Assembly: GCA_016650445.1 (NCBI GenBank)
Contig: JAENVS010000027.1
Span: 1-64,000, forward strand
Direction: 5' to 3'
DNA: 64,000 nucleotides
Source of the DNA: Frankiaceae bacterium
GTDB taxonomy: Bacteria; Actinomycetota; Actinomycetes; Mycobacteriales; SCTD01
The number at the start of each line of letters is the position of its first letter. Position 1 is the first letter of the stretch. The position numbers were made by a program, and so were the translations under genes. Under the pieces are notes generated by a model. That model did not search any database. It saw only the letters and a list, made by a program, of their open reading frames with translations, and was not told the origin of the DNA. Below are positions 56,480 to 64,000 of this stretch, piece by piece.

Positions 56480-56851
56480 TCACTCGGTGTCGTCCACGTC
56501 CCGACGACCGTGTTCGTGGGGCTCGCCGTCGGGTTCCTGATCGGCGAAGGAGTACAGGTCCTGACCTACCAGCCGGTGCCCCTGGAGCTCGACGACCGTG
56601 CCTCCGGAGCCTCGGCACAGGTACGGACGGATCTCCGCGACGGTGCCGTCGTCCTCCACGCAGCCATCGGAGATCTGTCGTCGTGTGATCGGCTTGCCGG
56701 GTTGCGCGACCGTTGCGCACGGCTCGATCTCGCGCCCGGACGACGCGGTGGGACCGGGAGCGTGGCGCGCTTGGTCGGCTGCCTTGACGTCGCCGCAGCC
56801 GGCCAGAGCGAGGACGACGAGTACGACTGAGGGGCGACCCGCCGTGTTCAG
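56480..56851 (-). CDS. putative lipoprotein (start uncertain; CTG at 56851 or reading through an upstream TAG)
   Basis: Frame LNTAGRPSVVLVVLALAGCGDVKAADQARHAPGPTASSGREIEPCATVAQPGKPITRRQISDGCVEDDGTVAEIRPYLCRGSGGTVVELQGHRLVGQDLYSFADQEPDGEPHEHGRRDVDDTE*; lipobox LALAGC. Absent from the ORF track because no ATG/GTG/TTG. Confidence 0.5.
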   Translation of the reverse strand: MNTAGRPSVVLVVLALAGCGDVKAADQARHAPGPTASSGREIEPCATVAQPGKPITRRQISDGCVEDDGTVAEIRPYLCRGSGGTVVELQGHRLVGQDLYSFADQEPDGEPHEHGRRDVDDTE

Positions 56852-57100
56852 CGCTTGGGGGGACTAGTCGTCCCAGGGACCGTAGTCGTTCATGACGTTC
56901 CTCTCTGGGCCACCCACCGTCGTGCTTCACCTTGGTGGGGGCGGGTTCTGAAGGCCTGCTGCGCATCGCGATGCGATCTGCGCTGGGGTCTTTCCTGATC
57001 CGGGAGGTGTTCACCGGGCAGCCGCTGTGCGGGCTGCTGGTTACAGCGTATCAGTCGACGCGATTGTTCCCCGGCTTGAGCGACCCGGCAGGATGCGTTC

Positions 57101-57847
57101 ATGACCAAGGACTTCGAAGGAAGAGTCGCGCTCATCACCGGTGGCACGCGCGGGATCGGGCTGGGCATCGCGCAGGAGCTCGTCGACCGCGGCGCACGCG
57201 TCGTCGTCACGGCGCGCAAGGCCGAAGAGCTCGAGAAGGTCGTCGCCGACCTCGGTCCCGACGTCGCGGCCGCGGCCCAGGGGAGCGCCGACGACGAGGC
57301 GCATCAGGCGGCAGCTGTGCAGCTCGCTATCGACCGCTTCGGTCGCCTCGACCACCTCGTCAACAACGCCGCCGTCAATCCGCAGTACGGGCCGCTCATG
57401 GACGCGGAGCTGTCCGCCGTGCGCAAGGTGTTCGACGTGAACGTGACGGCTTGTCTGGCCTGGACGCAGCAGGCCTGGCGGGCCTGGTTGAGGGACAACG
57501 GCGGCAGCGTCCTGAACATCGCGAGTGTCGGCGGCATCCGCGCGGGCTCGCCGCTGGGCGCCTACAACGCGAGCAAGGCGGCGCTGATCCATCTCACCAG
57601 GCAGCTCGGCGTCGAGCTCGGGCCGACGGTGCGGGTCAACGCGATCGCACCCGCGGTCGTGAAGACGAAGTTCGCGAGGGCGCTGTACGAAGGCCGCGAG
57701 GACGAGGTCGCGCAGGCGTACCCGCTCAAGCGACTCGGCGTACCCGCGGACACGTCCAAGGCGGGGGTGTTCCTGCTCAGCGACGATGCGGGCTGGATCA
57801 CGGGCGAGACGCTCGTCGTCGACGGCGGCGTGACGCTGGGCCACTGA
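57101..57847 (+). CDS. short-chain dehydrogenase/reductase
   Basis: VALITGGTRGIGLGIAQELVDRGARVV, LVNNAAVNP, YNASKAALIHL. Confidence 0.94.
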   Translation: MTKDFEGRVALITGGTRGIGLGIAQELVDRGARVVVTARKAEELEKVVADLGPDVAAAAQGSADDEAHQAAAVQLAIDRFGRLDHLVNNAAVNPQYGPLMDAELSAVRKVFDVNVTACLAWTQQAWRAWLRDNGGSVLNIASVGGIRAGSPLGAYNASKAALIHLTRQLGVELGPTVRVNAIAPAVVKTKFARALYEGREDEVAQAYPLKRLGVPADTSKAGVFLLSDDAGWITGETLVVDGGVTLGH

Positions 57848-57904
57848 CGGCGTGCCACCGACGGCTGGCAGGATGGCCCGCAGGAACCCATGGGAGGGAC
57901 GCAG

Positions 57905-58354
57905 ATGTCAGACCTCAGCGAGAAGCTCAAGGACCAGATCGGCGAGAAGCGCGGACCGAGCGAGTGGCTGCTCGTCGACCAGGCGCGCGTCAACGCCTTC
58001 GCGGACGCCACCGACGACCACCAGTGGATCCACATCGACGAGGAGGCCGCGAAGAACGGCCCCTTCGGACAGACGATCGCGCACGGCTACCTGAGCCTCT
58101 CGCTGCTGCCGAAGCTGGCCGGCCCGCTGATGCCTGTTGTCGAAGGCGTCGCCGGCGGCATCAACTACGGCACCAACAAGGTGCGCTTCCCGACGCCGCT
58201 GCCGGTCGGCACCCGTGTCCGCGCGACGAGCACCCTGATCGACGTGACCGACCACCCGATGGGCGTGATGATCGCCCAGAAGGTCGAGGTCGAGGCCGAG
58301 GGTCTCGACAAGCCCGTCTGCGTCGCAGAGACCTTGTCGCTCATGTTCGTGTGA
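57905..58354 (+). CDS. MaoC family dehydratase
   Basis: FADATDDHQWIHIDEEAAKNGPFGQTIAHGYLSLSLLP, hot-dog hydratase motif. Confidence 0.94.
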   Translation: MSDLSEKLKDQIGEKRGPSEWLLVDQARVNAFADATDDHQWIHIDEEAAKNGPFGQTIAHGYLSLSLLPKLAGPLMPVVEGVAGGINYGTNKVRFPTPLPVGTRVRATSTLIDVTDHPMGVMIAQKVEVEAEGLDKPVCVAETLSLMFV

Positions 58355-58355
58355 C

Positions 58356-58796
58356 GTGCAGACCGCCACGGTCAAGCAGTTCCAGGTCACCTTCGACTGC
58401 GCAGAGCCTGAGCGCGTCGCTCGCTTCTGGTGTGAGGTGTTGGGCTACGTCGTGCCGCCTCCGCCGGAGGGGTTCGCTACGTGGGACGACGTGGATCGCA
58501 CGCTGCCCCCAGAGCGTCAGGGCTCAGTGTTCGCTTGCATTGATCCCGAAGGTGTGAGCCCGCGGCTGCTCTTCCTGCGCGTCCCCGAAGGCAAGGTCGT
58601 CAAGAACCGGGTGCATCTCGACGTGCGGGTCGGCAGTGGACTCGTTGGTGAAGAGCGCCTGGCTGCTCTCGAGGCCGAGTGCGCACGACTGGTCGCGCTC
58701 GGCGCGGTGCGCTTTCGGCTACTGCGTGCCGATGGCGTCAACGAGTCGTGCCTGGTGATGCAGGACGTCGAGGGCAACGAGTTCTGCCTCGACTGA
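58356..58796 (+). CDS. VOC family (glyoxalase-like) protein
   Basis: FQVTFDCAEPERVARFWCEVLGYVVPPPPEGFATWDD; KNRVHLDVRV. Confidence 0.88.
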   Translation: MQTATVKQFQVTFDCAEPERVARFWCEVLGYVVPPPPEGFATWDDVDRTLPPERQGSVFACIDPEGVSPRLLFLRVPEGKVVKNRVHLDVRVGSGLVGEERLAALEAECARLVALGAVRFRLLRADGVNESCLVMQDVEGNEFCLD

Positions 58797-58811
58797 CGGC
58801 CGGCTGGAGCG

Positions 58812-60296
58812 CTAGGGGGTCTGCTGCACCAGCACGCGGCCGGTGGCGACCTCGTGGGTGATGGTGCCGTGCTGGAACATGACGGTGCGCACCTCCGGGT
58901 TGAAGCCTGACTTCCAGGGCCACGCACGTACGTCGCGCTCGTCGGCGATCGGGAAGCCGAGGCTGGACGTCTCCGCGCCGAGCTCGACGTACTTCTCCGC
59001 GATCGCCCGGGACAGCCAGTGCGCGTTGGTCACCAGGCTGCCGCTGATGCGGCCGTGCTGGAACTGCTGGAACCGTCCGCTGCCCACGACCTGCTCGCTG
59101 CCGACCGGGAAGCCCAGCGGCCCCGCCTCGGCGTCGGACCGCTCGTAGGCCTCCGTGATGACGTCGTGGGTCAGGAACACCTCGCCGGACCCGAGCTGGG
59201 ACGCGCGACCGTGCTGGAAGCGGGCGAACGCGCCCGCCCCGTTCGCCGTCGCAGTGCTGTCGCTGAGGGGGAAACCGAGGACACCGTCCTCACCCGACGC
59301 CGCGGCGTAGCGGGTGGCGATCGCACCGGTCAGCACGAATGTCCCCAGGTCGGGGTGGTAGCTGATGCGTCCGCGCTGGAACCGGTTCGCCAGGCCACGG
59401 CCGTCCCGGGACACGACCGTGCCGGTGGCCGGGAAGCCGAGCCGCCCGCCCTCAGCACCGGCCGCGACGAACGCGGTGGCGACCGGGTCCAGCGTTTCGT
59501 GCGCACCGGTGGCCGTGCTCGCCGAGATGCGCCCCCGCTCGTAGCGCTGCGCCCGCCCACCGGGCACCGCGATCTCGCCGTACACCGTGTTGCCCAGCTG
59601 CGAGCCGTTCTCACCGAGCCGGATGTAGAGCGCCGTGATGGATGTGTACGCCGTGGGCAGCTGGGCCGAGTTGTGGTTGCGGGTGTTGTTGTCGGTCGCG
59701 GGCGCGGTCGAACACGACTCCCACTTCCACGGGGGTGTGCAGGACACGACCCGGCACGTGACGCCGCCGACTTGCGCGACCTCCTGGTGGCACTGCCCGT
59801 AGCGGAAGGCGTTGCAGCAGATCTTGCGCTGGTCGCACGAGGTGCTCGGCCCGCACGCGCAGGTGCACGACCAGCAGGAGCGGGCGCAGATGCCCGAACC
59901 GCCGCCACCGCAGCGCGAGCACGTCGCGTTGCAGTCGACGATGTAGCGCGCCTTGCCGCCGCACAGCGAGGCGCCGTCGGCCTTCCACCAGCCGGCCGCG
60001 ATCGAGCCCGGCGGACAGGCGTTGATCCCGTTGTTGATGGTGGCGCAGAACACCGTCCAGCCGGAGCCGCAGGTGCTGCCGGGACCGCACACGGCGGCGT
60101 ACGCCGACTGCGGCTTCAGCACGAACCCGACCGTGTCGACGGCGAGTGCGCTCCCGACGACACCGGCGCGGACGAGGAAGCCGCGCCGAGAGGTACGCCG
60201 GCTCAACCAGCCGGTGACCGCGTCGGCCGCCCGCTGTGTCGCCGACGCGCCCGAGGTGCCCCCCAGCGCATGCAGTGCGTCGGCGGTGGCCGTCAT
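58812..60296 (-). CDS. Tat-exported Cys-rich protein (methylamine dehydrogenase light-chain-like) fused to LGFP repeats
   Basis: SRRTSRRGFLVRAGVVGSALAV (Tat), ~20-Cys domain CGSGWTVFCATINNGINACPPGSIAAGWWKADGASLCGGKARYIVDCNATCSRCGGG..., then repeated LGFP motifs (RLGFPATGT, VLGFPLSDS, PLGFPVGSE, SLGFPIADE) alternating with RFQHGRI-type segments. Confidence 0.8.
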   Translation of the reverse strand: MTATADALHALGGTSGASATQRAADAVTGWLSRRTSRRGFLVRAGVVGSALAVDTVGFVLKPQSAYAAVCGPGSTCGSGWTVFCATINNGINACPPGSIAAGWWKADGASLCGGKARYIVDCNATCSRCGGGGSGICARSCWSCTCACGPSTSCDQRKICCNAFRYGQCHQEVAQVGGVTCRVVSCTPPWKWESCSTAPATDNNTRNHNSAQLPTAYTSITALYIRLGENGSQLGNTVYGEIAVPGGRAQRYERGRISASTATGAHETLDPVATAFVAAGAEGGRLGFPATGTVVSRDGRGLANRFQRGRISYHPDLGTFVLTGAIATRYAAASGEDGVLGFPLSDSTATANGAGAFARFQHGRASQLGSGEVFLTHDVITEAYERSDAEAGPLGFPVGSEQVVGSGRFQQFQHGRISGSLVTNAHWLSRAIAEKYVELGAETSSLGFPIADERDVRAWPWKSGFNPEVRTVMFQHGTITHEVATGRVLVQQTP

Positions 60297-60303
60297 GCGG
60301 TGC

Positions 60304-60759
60304 TCATCGCGTCGTTCCGATCGTGAGCCCCTGCAGCAGCCGAGCCACCTTGGTCGCGCCGGGTGCGCGTCGCGCGTGGCTGCCGAGCACGGCGTGCAGG
60401 GAGAACGCGCGTCCCGACACGGAGAAGAACCACTGCGCGCCGGTGTTGCCGGCTCTGGTCCGCTGCAGCACGTCGGGGGAGAAGTCCGACGGCTTGGGGA
60501 CCGGGATCCGGCTCGCCTTGAACAGCACCTTGCCGGCGTCCTTGGCGTCGTACTCGAGCATCGCGATGAAGGCGTCGTCGGGACCCAGAGTCTCGACGAC
60601 GCCGCTGCCGAAGTCGCCGCGCTGCTCAGGCAGGGCCACGGTGGCGGCGTGCAGCAGCACGTTGCCCGGTTGACCGGGTTGCGACGGCGCCTGCCGACGC
60701 ACCCGCGCCTCCCAGCCGGGCGCGAGCTCGAGCCGCAGCCCACCCGCCACCAGGGTCAC
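60304..60759 (-). CDS. hypothetical protein in mau-like operon
   Basis: VTLVAGGLRLELAPGWEARVRRQAPSQPGQPGNVLLHAATVALP...; GTGA overlap with the upstream gene. Confidence 0.65.
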   Translation of the reverse strand: MTLVAGGLRLELAPGWEARVRRQAPSQPGQPGNVLLHAATVALPEQRGDFGSGVVETLGPDDAFIAMLEYDAKDAGKVLFKASRIPVPKPSDFSPDVLQRTRAGNTGAQWFFSVSGRAFSLHAVLGSHARRAPGATKVARLLQGLTIGTTR

Positions 60760-61316
60760 GCTGTGACCGCCAGCGCGACGGCGGCCGCGCCGAGCACCAC
60801 GACGGTGGCCCGGCCGGCGGCCGCGGACATCCGCTCGAGCCCCGCAGCGACGGACCGAAGCCGGTCCGGTGTCGTCGCTGTGCGGAGCAGCAGGATGGGC
60901 AACGCACGCACCAGACCGAAGCAGCTGCCGATGGCCGCGCCGACGACCAGGCTGCCGCCCAGCGCGCACAACGCGAGGGCGGCATAGGTCGCCGCACTCG
61001 TGACGATGGTGACGAACCCGAGTCCGAGCTGGTAGCCGTAGCCCACGCCGTAGACCCACCCGCGGTAGCGCGACAGCCAGTCCTCGTCGACCTGGCGGCG
61101 CACCGTCGGCAGCCGGCGCACGAGGTCGGCGACAGCGGCCACTGCGCAGACCGCCGCCGCGACGATCGGCTGCGGGCTGAACAGGGACCCGAGCGCGCCG
61201 AGTGCTGCGCCGATCGTCAGCCCGCCGAGGACCGACGCGACGACATAGGCCGTCACGGTGGTGCCCCAGCGGTGTCCTCGGGCCCGCTCACCGAGCGGGC
61301 TGATGCTCGTCAGCAT
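60756..61316 (-). CDS. polytopic membrane protein in mau-like operon
   Basis: MLTSISPLGERARGHRWGTTVTAYVVASVLGGLTIGAALGAL...; about six hydrophobic segments. Confidence 0.7.
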   Translation of the reverse strand: MLTSISPLGERARGHRWGTTVTAYVVASVLGGLTIGAALGALGSLFSPQPIVAAAVCAVAAVADLVRRLPTVRRQVDEDWLSRYRGWVYGVGYGYQLGLGFVTIVTSAATYAALALCALGGSLVVGAAIGSCFGLVRALPILLLRTATTPDRLRSVAAGLERMSAAAGRATVVVLGAAAVALAVTA

Positions 61317-61325
61317 CGACTCACC

Positions 61326-61391
61326 TCAAGGGGACCAGGTCGCGCGCAGTGCCGCGATCGTGGCCACGAGGAGACCGGCGAGCAACATCAT
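61326..61391 (-). CDS. micro-ORF MMLLAGLLVATIAALRATWSP (single TM)
   Basis: ATGATG start overlaps the stop of the preceding 28-aa ORF; ends just upstream of the next gene. Confidence 0.35.
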   Translation of the reverse strand: MMLLAGLLVATIAALRATWSP

Positions 61392-61474
61392 GATGTTCGC
61401 TCCAGCAGCGCGCGGCACGCCCGCTCCTTCGTCGCGGGGCACCGCGCACAGATTCCGCTCACGAGCAACATCAT
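61388..61474 (-). CDS. micro-ORF MMLLVSGICARCPATKERACRALLERTS
   Basis: ATG overlaps the TGA of the MauD-like gene; stop overlaps the next micro-ORF start; CxxC motif. Confidence 0.35.
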   Translation of the reverse strand: MMLLVSGICARCPATKERACRALLERTS

Positions 61475-62160
61475 GACGCTTCGTAGAGGCTCGGGTGGCC
61501 CGGCTCGATACCCGCGGCCCGCAGGACGTCGTTGTCGCGCGACTCGCGCACCGCCCCGTTGCCGTGAAGGGCAGTGTCGGCAGCGGCATGGCCCAGCAGG
61601 TTGGCCACCTGCGGCCAGCTCGCACCTGCTCCCTCACCGACGACGCGGCCGTCCTGGACGAGGACGAAGTACGGCGAGCCGGGGACGTCGAAGCCGTCCC
61701 ACCCGGTCGTCGAGCAGACCACCGGCACCACGGCCGGCCGCCGGCTGCGCAGCTCGCTCTCGCTCTCCTCGTCGAGGTCGCGCACCACGACGAGCAGACG
61801 CGCCGCGGCCGGGACAGCCGGAGTGCCCGATGCGAAGGCCGACCAGAACGCCTGGCACGTCGTGCAGCCGGAGGAGAGGAAGGCGAGCAGCGTGCTGCCG
61901 CCCTGCAGCGAGTAGGCCACCGACTCGCCGTCGAGCGTGGTGCCGACGAGGCTGTCGGGCACAGGGCTGTCGCTGCGCCTCGGCGGAACGACGCCGTCGA
62001 TGGTGACCGGCGCCGGACCGTCGCCGGCCCGGTCGAGCTCGAGGCCGGCACCGAGCTCGTGCAGTGCCTTGAGGATCTCGGCGTGGCTGCGCAGGAGACC
62101 TGCGACGAGCACACCGAGCACGAGCACCACCAGGGCGAGGCCGACGATCAGCCCCGTCAC
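61471..62160 (-). CDS. MauD/TlpA-like membrane-anchored thioredoxin-fold protein
   Basis: VTGLIVGLALVVLVLGVLVAGLLRSHAEILKALHELG, LLAFLSSGCTTCQAFWSAF (CxxC), SPYFVLVQDGRVVGEGAGASWPQVANLL. Confidence 0.85.
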   Translation of the reverse strand: MTGLIVGLALVVLVLGVLVAGLLRSHAEILKALHELGAGLELDRAGDGPAPVTIDGVVPPRRSDSPVPDSLVGTTLDGESVAYSLQGGSTLLAFLSSGCTTCQAFWSAFASGTPAVPAAARLLVVVRDLDEESESELRSRRPAVVPVVCSTTGWDGFDVPGSPYFVLVQDGRVVGEGAGASWPQVANLLGHAAADTALHGNGAVRESRDNDVLRAAGIEPGHPSLYEAS

Positions 62161-62666
62161 CGCAGCGCCCGTCGCGAGATCAGCGGAAGCACGGCCAGGG
62201 CGACGTAGGTGACGTAGGCCAGGACGGCGCTGACGACGGCGAGGGGCAGGTCGACTGCCGGCGCTGAGCCCCTCGCGACGACAAGGGCAGCGACGGCGAG
62301 GGCAGCCGTCACGGCGACGTGTCCCGGTGTCGGGGGAGTGTCGGTCTTCCCGAAGCAACCGCACGAGGCCAGCGGGCTCCCGCTGCGCAGCGCCCGCAGC
62401 ACGAAGACCGAGAAGCCGGCGTACGACAGGGCGACCCCCAGCGCGACGATCCGCCCGGGGTGGACGAGAGCGGCGAGTCCGAGCAGGGCCTCGAGCGCCG
62501 CGCCGATGCGCACCCAGCGGGCCAGCAGCGGGGCCCGGACGCGCAGGCCGGCAGCCCGGAGCGCGCGGACCAGCGAGAGCGGCTCGTGCACCTTGGCGAC
62601 ACCTGCCACGATGAGCAGGAGCGCTCCCGCGAGGTAGGGCGCGCTCGCGGCTTCCACCCCATGCAC
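62157..62666 (-). CDS. MauE-like redox-associated membrane protein
   Basis: LAGALLLIVAGVAKVHEPLSLVRALRAAGL...LASCGCFGKTDTPPTPGHV, characteristic CGCFG motif of MauE-like proteins. Confidence 0.85.
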   Translation of the reverse strand: MHGVEAASAPYLAGALLLIVAGVAKVHEPLSLVRALRAAGLRVRAPLLARWVRIGAALEALLGLAALVHPGRIVALGVALSYAGFSVFVLRALRSGSPLASCGCFGKTDTPPTPGHVAVTAALAVAALVVARGSAPAVDLPLAVVSAVLAYVTYVALAVLPLISRRALR

Positions 62667-62696
62667 GCTAACGCAGGTCCCGGGGAACCGCGGGCT

Positions 62697-63293
62697 TCAG
62701 GACTCCACGGCGAGCCGTACGCCGAACGCGATGAGAACGCAGCCGGACAGTCGCTCGATGCGACGCCGCACGACGTCGTTCCGGAGCCACGAGGTCAGCC
62801 TCTCGACGGCGAGGATCATGGTCGCGAAGTAGAGGACGGTCTCGACCAGGAAGATCCCGCCGAACATCAGCGAGGTCGTGCCGACATCGGCGCCCGCGGG
62901 GACGAGCCCGGGCAGGAACGTCACGAAGAAGACCCCGACTTTCGGGTTGAACAGGTTGCAGGCGAGGCCCGCGTTGTATCCCGTGCCGAGCAGCCCGCTT
63001 CGCTGCAGGCTGCCCCGTGCCCGCAGTGCCTGGACGCCGATGACCAGCAGATAGCCGGCACCGACGACCCGCAGCGCGGTGTAGCCGACCTCGCTGGCCT
63101 TGAGCAGCGCAGCCAGGCCGATGGAGGCCGACACGATCCACACGGTGAGGCCGGTCATGATCCCGGCCGCGGTGCGGATCGCTCCGGCCCGTCCGGAGAC
63201 CGCGACGGCGCGCAGCATCAGCATCGAGTCGGGACCGGGCAGGATCACGAGCACGCCGGCGGCGAGGGCGAACGCGAGCAGCGCCCCCGTCAC
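62697..63293 (-). CDS. LysE family translocator
   Basis: VTGALLAFALAAGVLVILPGPDSMLMLRAVAVSGRAGAIRTAAGIMTGLTVW...YNAGLACNLFNPKVGVFFVTFLPGLV. Confidence 0.92.
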   Translation of the reverse strand: MTGALLAFALAAGVLVILPGPDSMLMLRAVAVSGRAGAIRTAAGIMTGLTVWIVSASIGLAALLKASEVGYTALRVVGAGYLLVIGVQALRARGSLQRSGLLGTGYNAGLACNLFNPKVGVFFVTFLPGLVPAGADVGTTSLMFGGIFLVETVLYFATMILAVERLTSWLRNDVVRRRIERLSGCVLIAFGVRLAVES

Positions 63294-63871
63294 ATCGCGG
63301 CCGCGACCATCGCCAGATCAGCGGCGTAGACGTCCTCCGGCAGGGCGGGCAGCAGGTCGTCCCAGAGCGCGAGGTTCGAGCCGCGCAGCTGCAGCAGCCC
63401 GGCCGGGCGGGCCAGCGCACACACGTGCAGGTGGGCACCGCCGTCGCCCCACTTGTTGATGTGCACCCGGCCGATCCCCGGGAGGGCGCTGATGGCGCGG
63501 TCGAGACGGACGATGAGCCGTCCCATCTCCGCGCTCATGTCGTCGTCGAGATCGCCGAGGTCGAGGTGCAACCGCGGCATGAGCATCGCCATGAACGGCA
63601 CCCCCGGCGGCGTCTGGAAGCGCACCAGCACCCAGCGCTCATTGCCCCACACGACGTTCTTGTCAGGATCGGCGCAGCGGCCGCACGGCTTGTCACCCTC
63701 GCCGTTGCGCAGTGGCTCCGGCAGGATGGGCTGGTCGAGCGGCTTCACGCGCAGCGACTCCGCTTCGAACGGGAAGATCTCCCAGCCGGCCTGGGCCGGC
63801 ACGGGCAGCCGCCCCTCGGCGTCGGCCGCGCTCAGTGCGTGCGCGTAGTACTCCTCGGGTGTCATCGCCAT
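63290..63871 (-). CDS. HIT-like superfamily hypothetical protein
   Basis: MLMPRLHLDLGDLDDDMSAEMGRLIVRLDRAISALPGIGRVHINKWGDGGAHLHVCALARP. Confidence 0.65.
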   Translation of the reverse strand: MAMTPEEYYAHALSAADAEGRLPVPAQAGWEIFPFEAESLRVKPLDQPILPEPLRNGEGDKPCGRCADPDKNVVWGNERWVLVRFQTPPGVPFMAMLMPRLHLDLGDLDDDMSAEMGRLIVRLDRAISALPGIGRVHINKWGDGGAHLHVCALARPAGLLQLRGSNLALWDDLLPALPEDVYAADLAMVAAAM

Positions 63872-63881
63872 GTCAGGACCG

Positions 63882-64000
63882 TCACTGCGGAGGGTCCTGC
63901 GACTGCTCGGCGAGGAAGCGCTCGAGCTCGGCGCCGAGCTCGTCCGCGGTGGGCAGGTCCGCGTTTTCCAGCAGCAGGGTGGAGTCACGCCCGGCGATGA
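63882..64000 (-). CDS. 3' end of a CDS truncated by the window end
   Basis: Open minus-strand frame ...AGRDSTLLLENADLPTADELGAELERFLAEQSQDPPQ* running off the window. Confidence 0.55.
   Translation of the reverse strand, partial: IAGRDSTLLLENADLPTADELGAELERFLAEQSQDPPQ

Noticed and set aside
56297-56830. 177-aa plus-strand ORF over the lipoprotein region
   Set aside because: The minus-strand frame has a lipobox and a coherent sequence; the plus frame appears to be its shadow.
61388-61474. CARCPATKERAC in the micro-ORF as a WhiB-like Fe-S motif
   Set aside because: Cysteine spacing (C-x2-C-x7-C) does not match WhiB (C-x2-C-x5-C) and the other WhiB elements are absent.
1-64000. CRISPR arrays, tRNA/rRNA genes, integrases or transposases
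   Set aside because: No regularly spaced repeats, tRNA-like cloverleaf or recombinase motifs were recognised by eye; a tRNAscan/Infernal run would be needed to exclude small RNAs formally.

Overview
High-GC actinobacterial chromosomal window, almost fully coding; no rRNA, tRNA or CRISPR array was recognised by eye. The main features are: (1) a ~25 kb island (about 8.7-33.7 kb) of two head-to-head operons plus a transporter operon. It combines amino-sugar catabolism genes (ROK proteins, NagA, GH84-like beta-N-acetylglucosaminidase, SIS protein, ADP-ribosylglycohydrolase, ribokinase nearby, DegT aminotransferase, Gfo/Idh/MocA oxidoreductase, ceramidase-like and PHP hydrolases) with a branched-chain-type ABC importer. 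That importer includes a LivH-LivM fusion and an MFS-LivF fusion, and the island carries two paralogous secreted proteins of unknown function, one at each end. (2) A RES/Xre-type toxin-antitoxin pair preceded by two near-identical inverted-repeat operators spaced 22 bp apart. (3) A compact mau-like operon (58.8-62.7 kb): MauE-like and MauD-like proteins, two overlapping micro-ORFs, a membrane protein, a small protein and a Tat-exported Cys-rich protein fused to LGFP repeats. No MauB-like large subunit was seen in the window. (4) A decayed DUF222/HNH gene, a frameshifted secreted protein and a lipoprotein reading frame lacking an ATG/GTG/TTG start. The rest looks like ordinary actinobacterial genes (acyl-CoA dehydrogenase, P450, FAD monooxygenase, HrpA, TrmH, SDR, MaoC and others). 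All family calls come from reading the translations; no database search was run.
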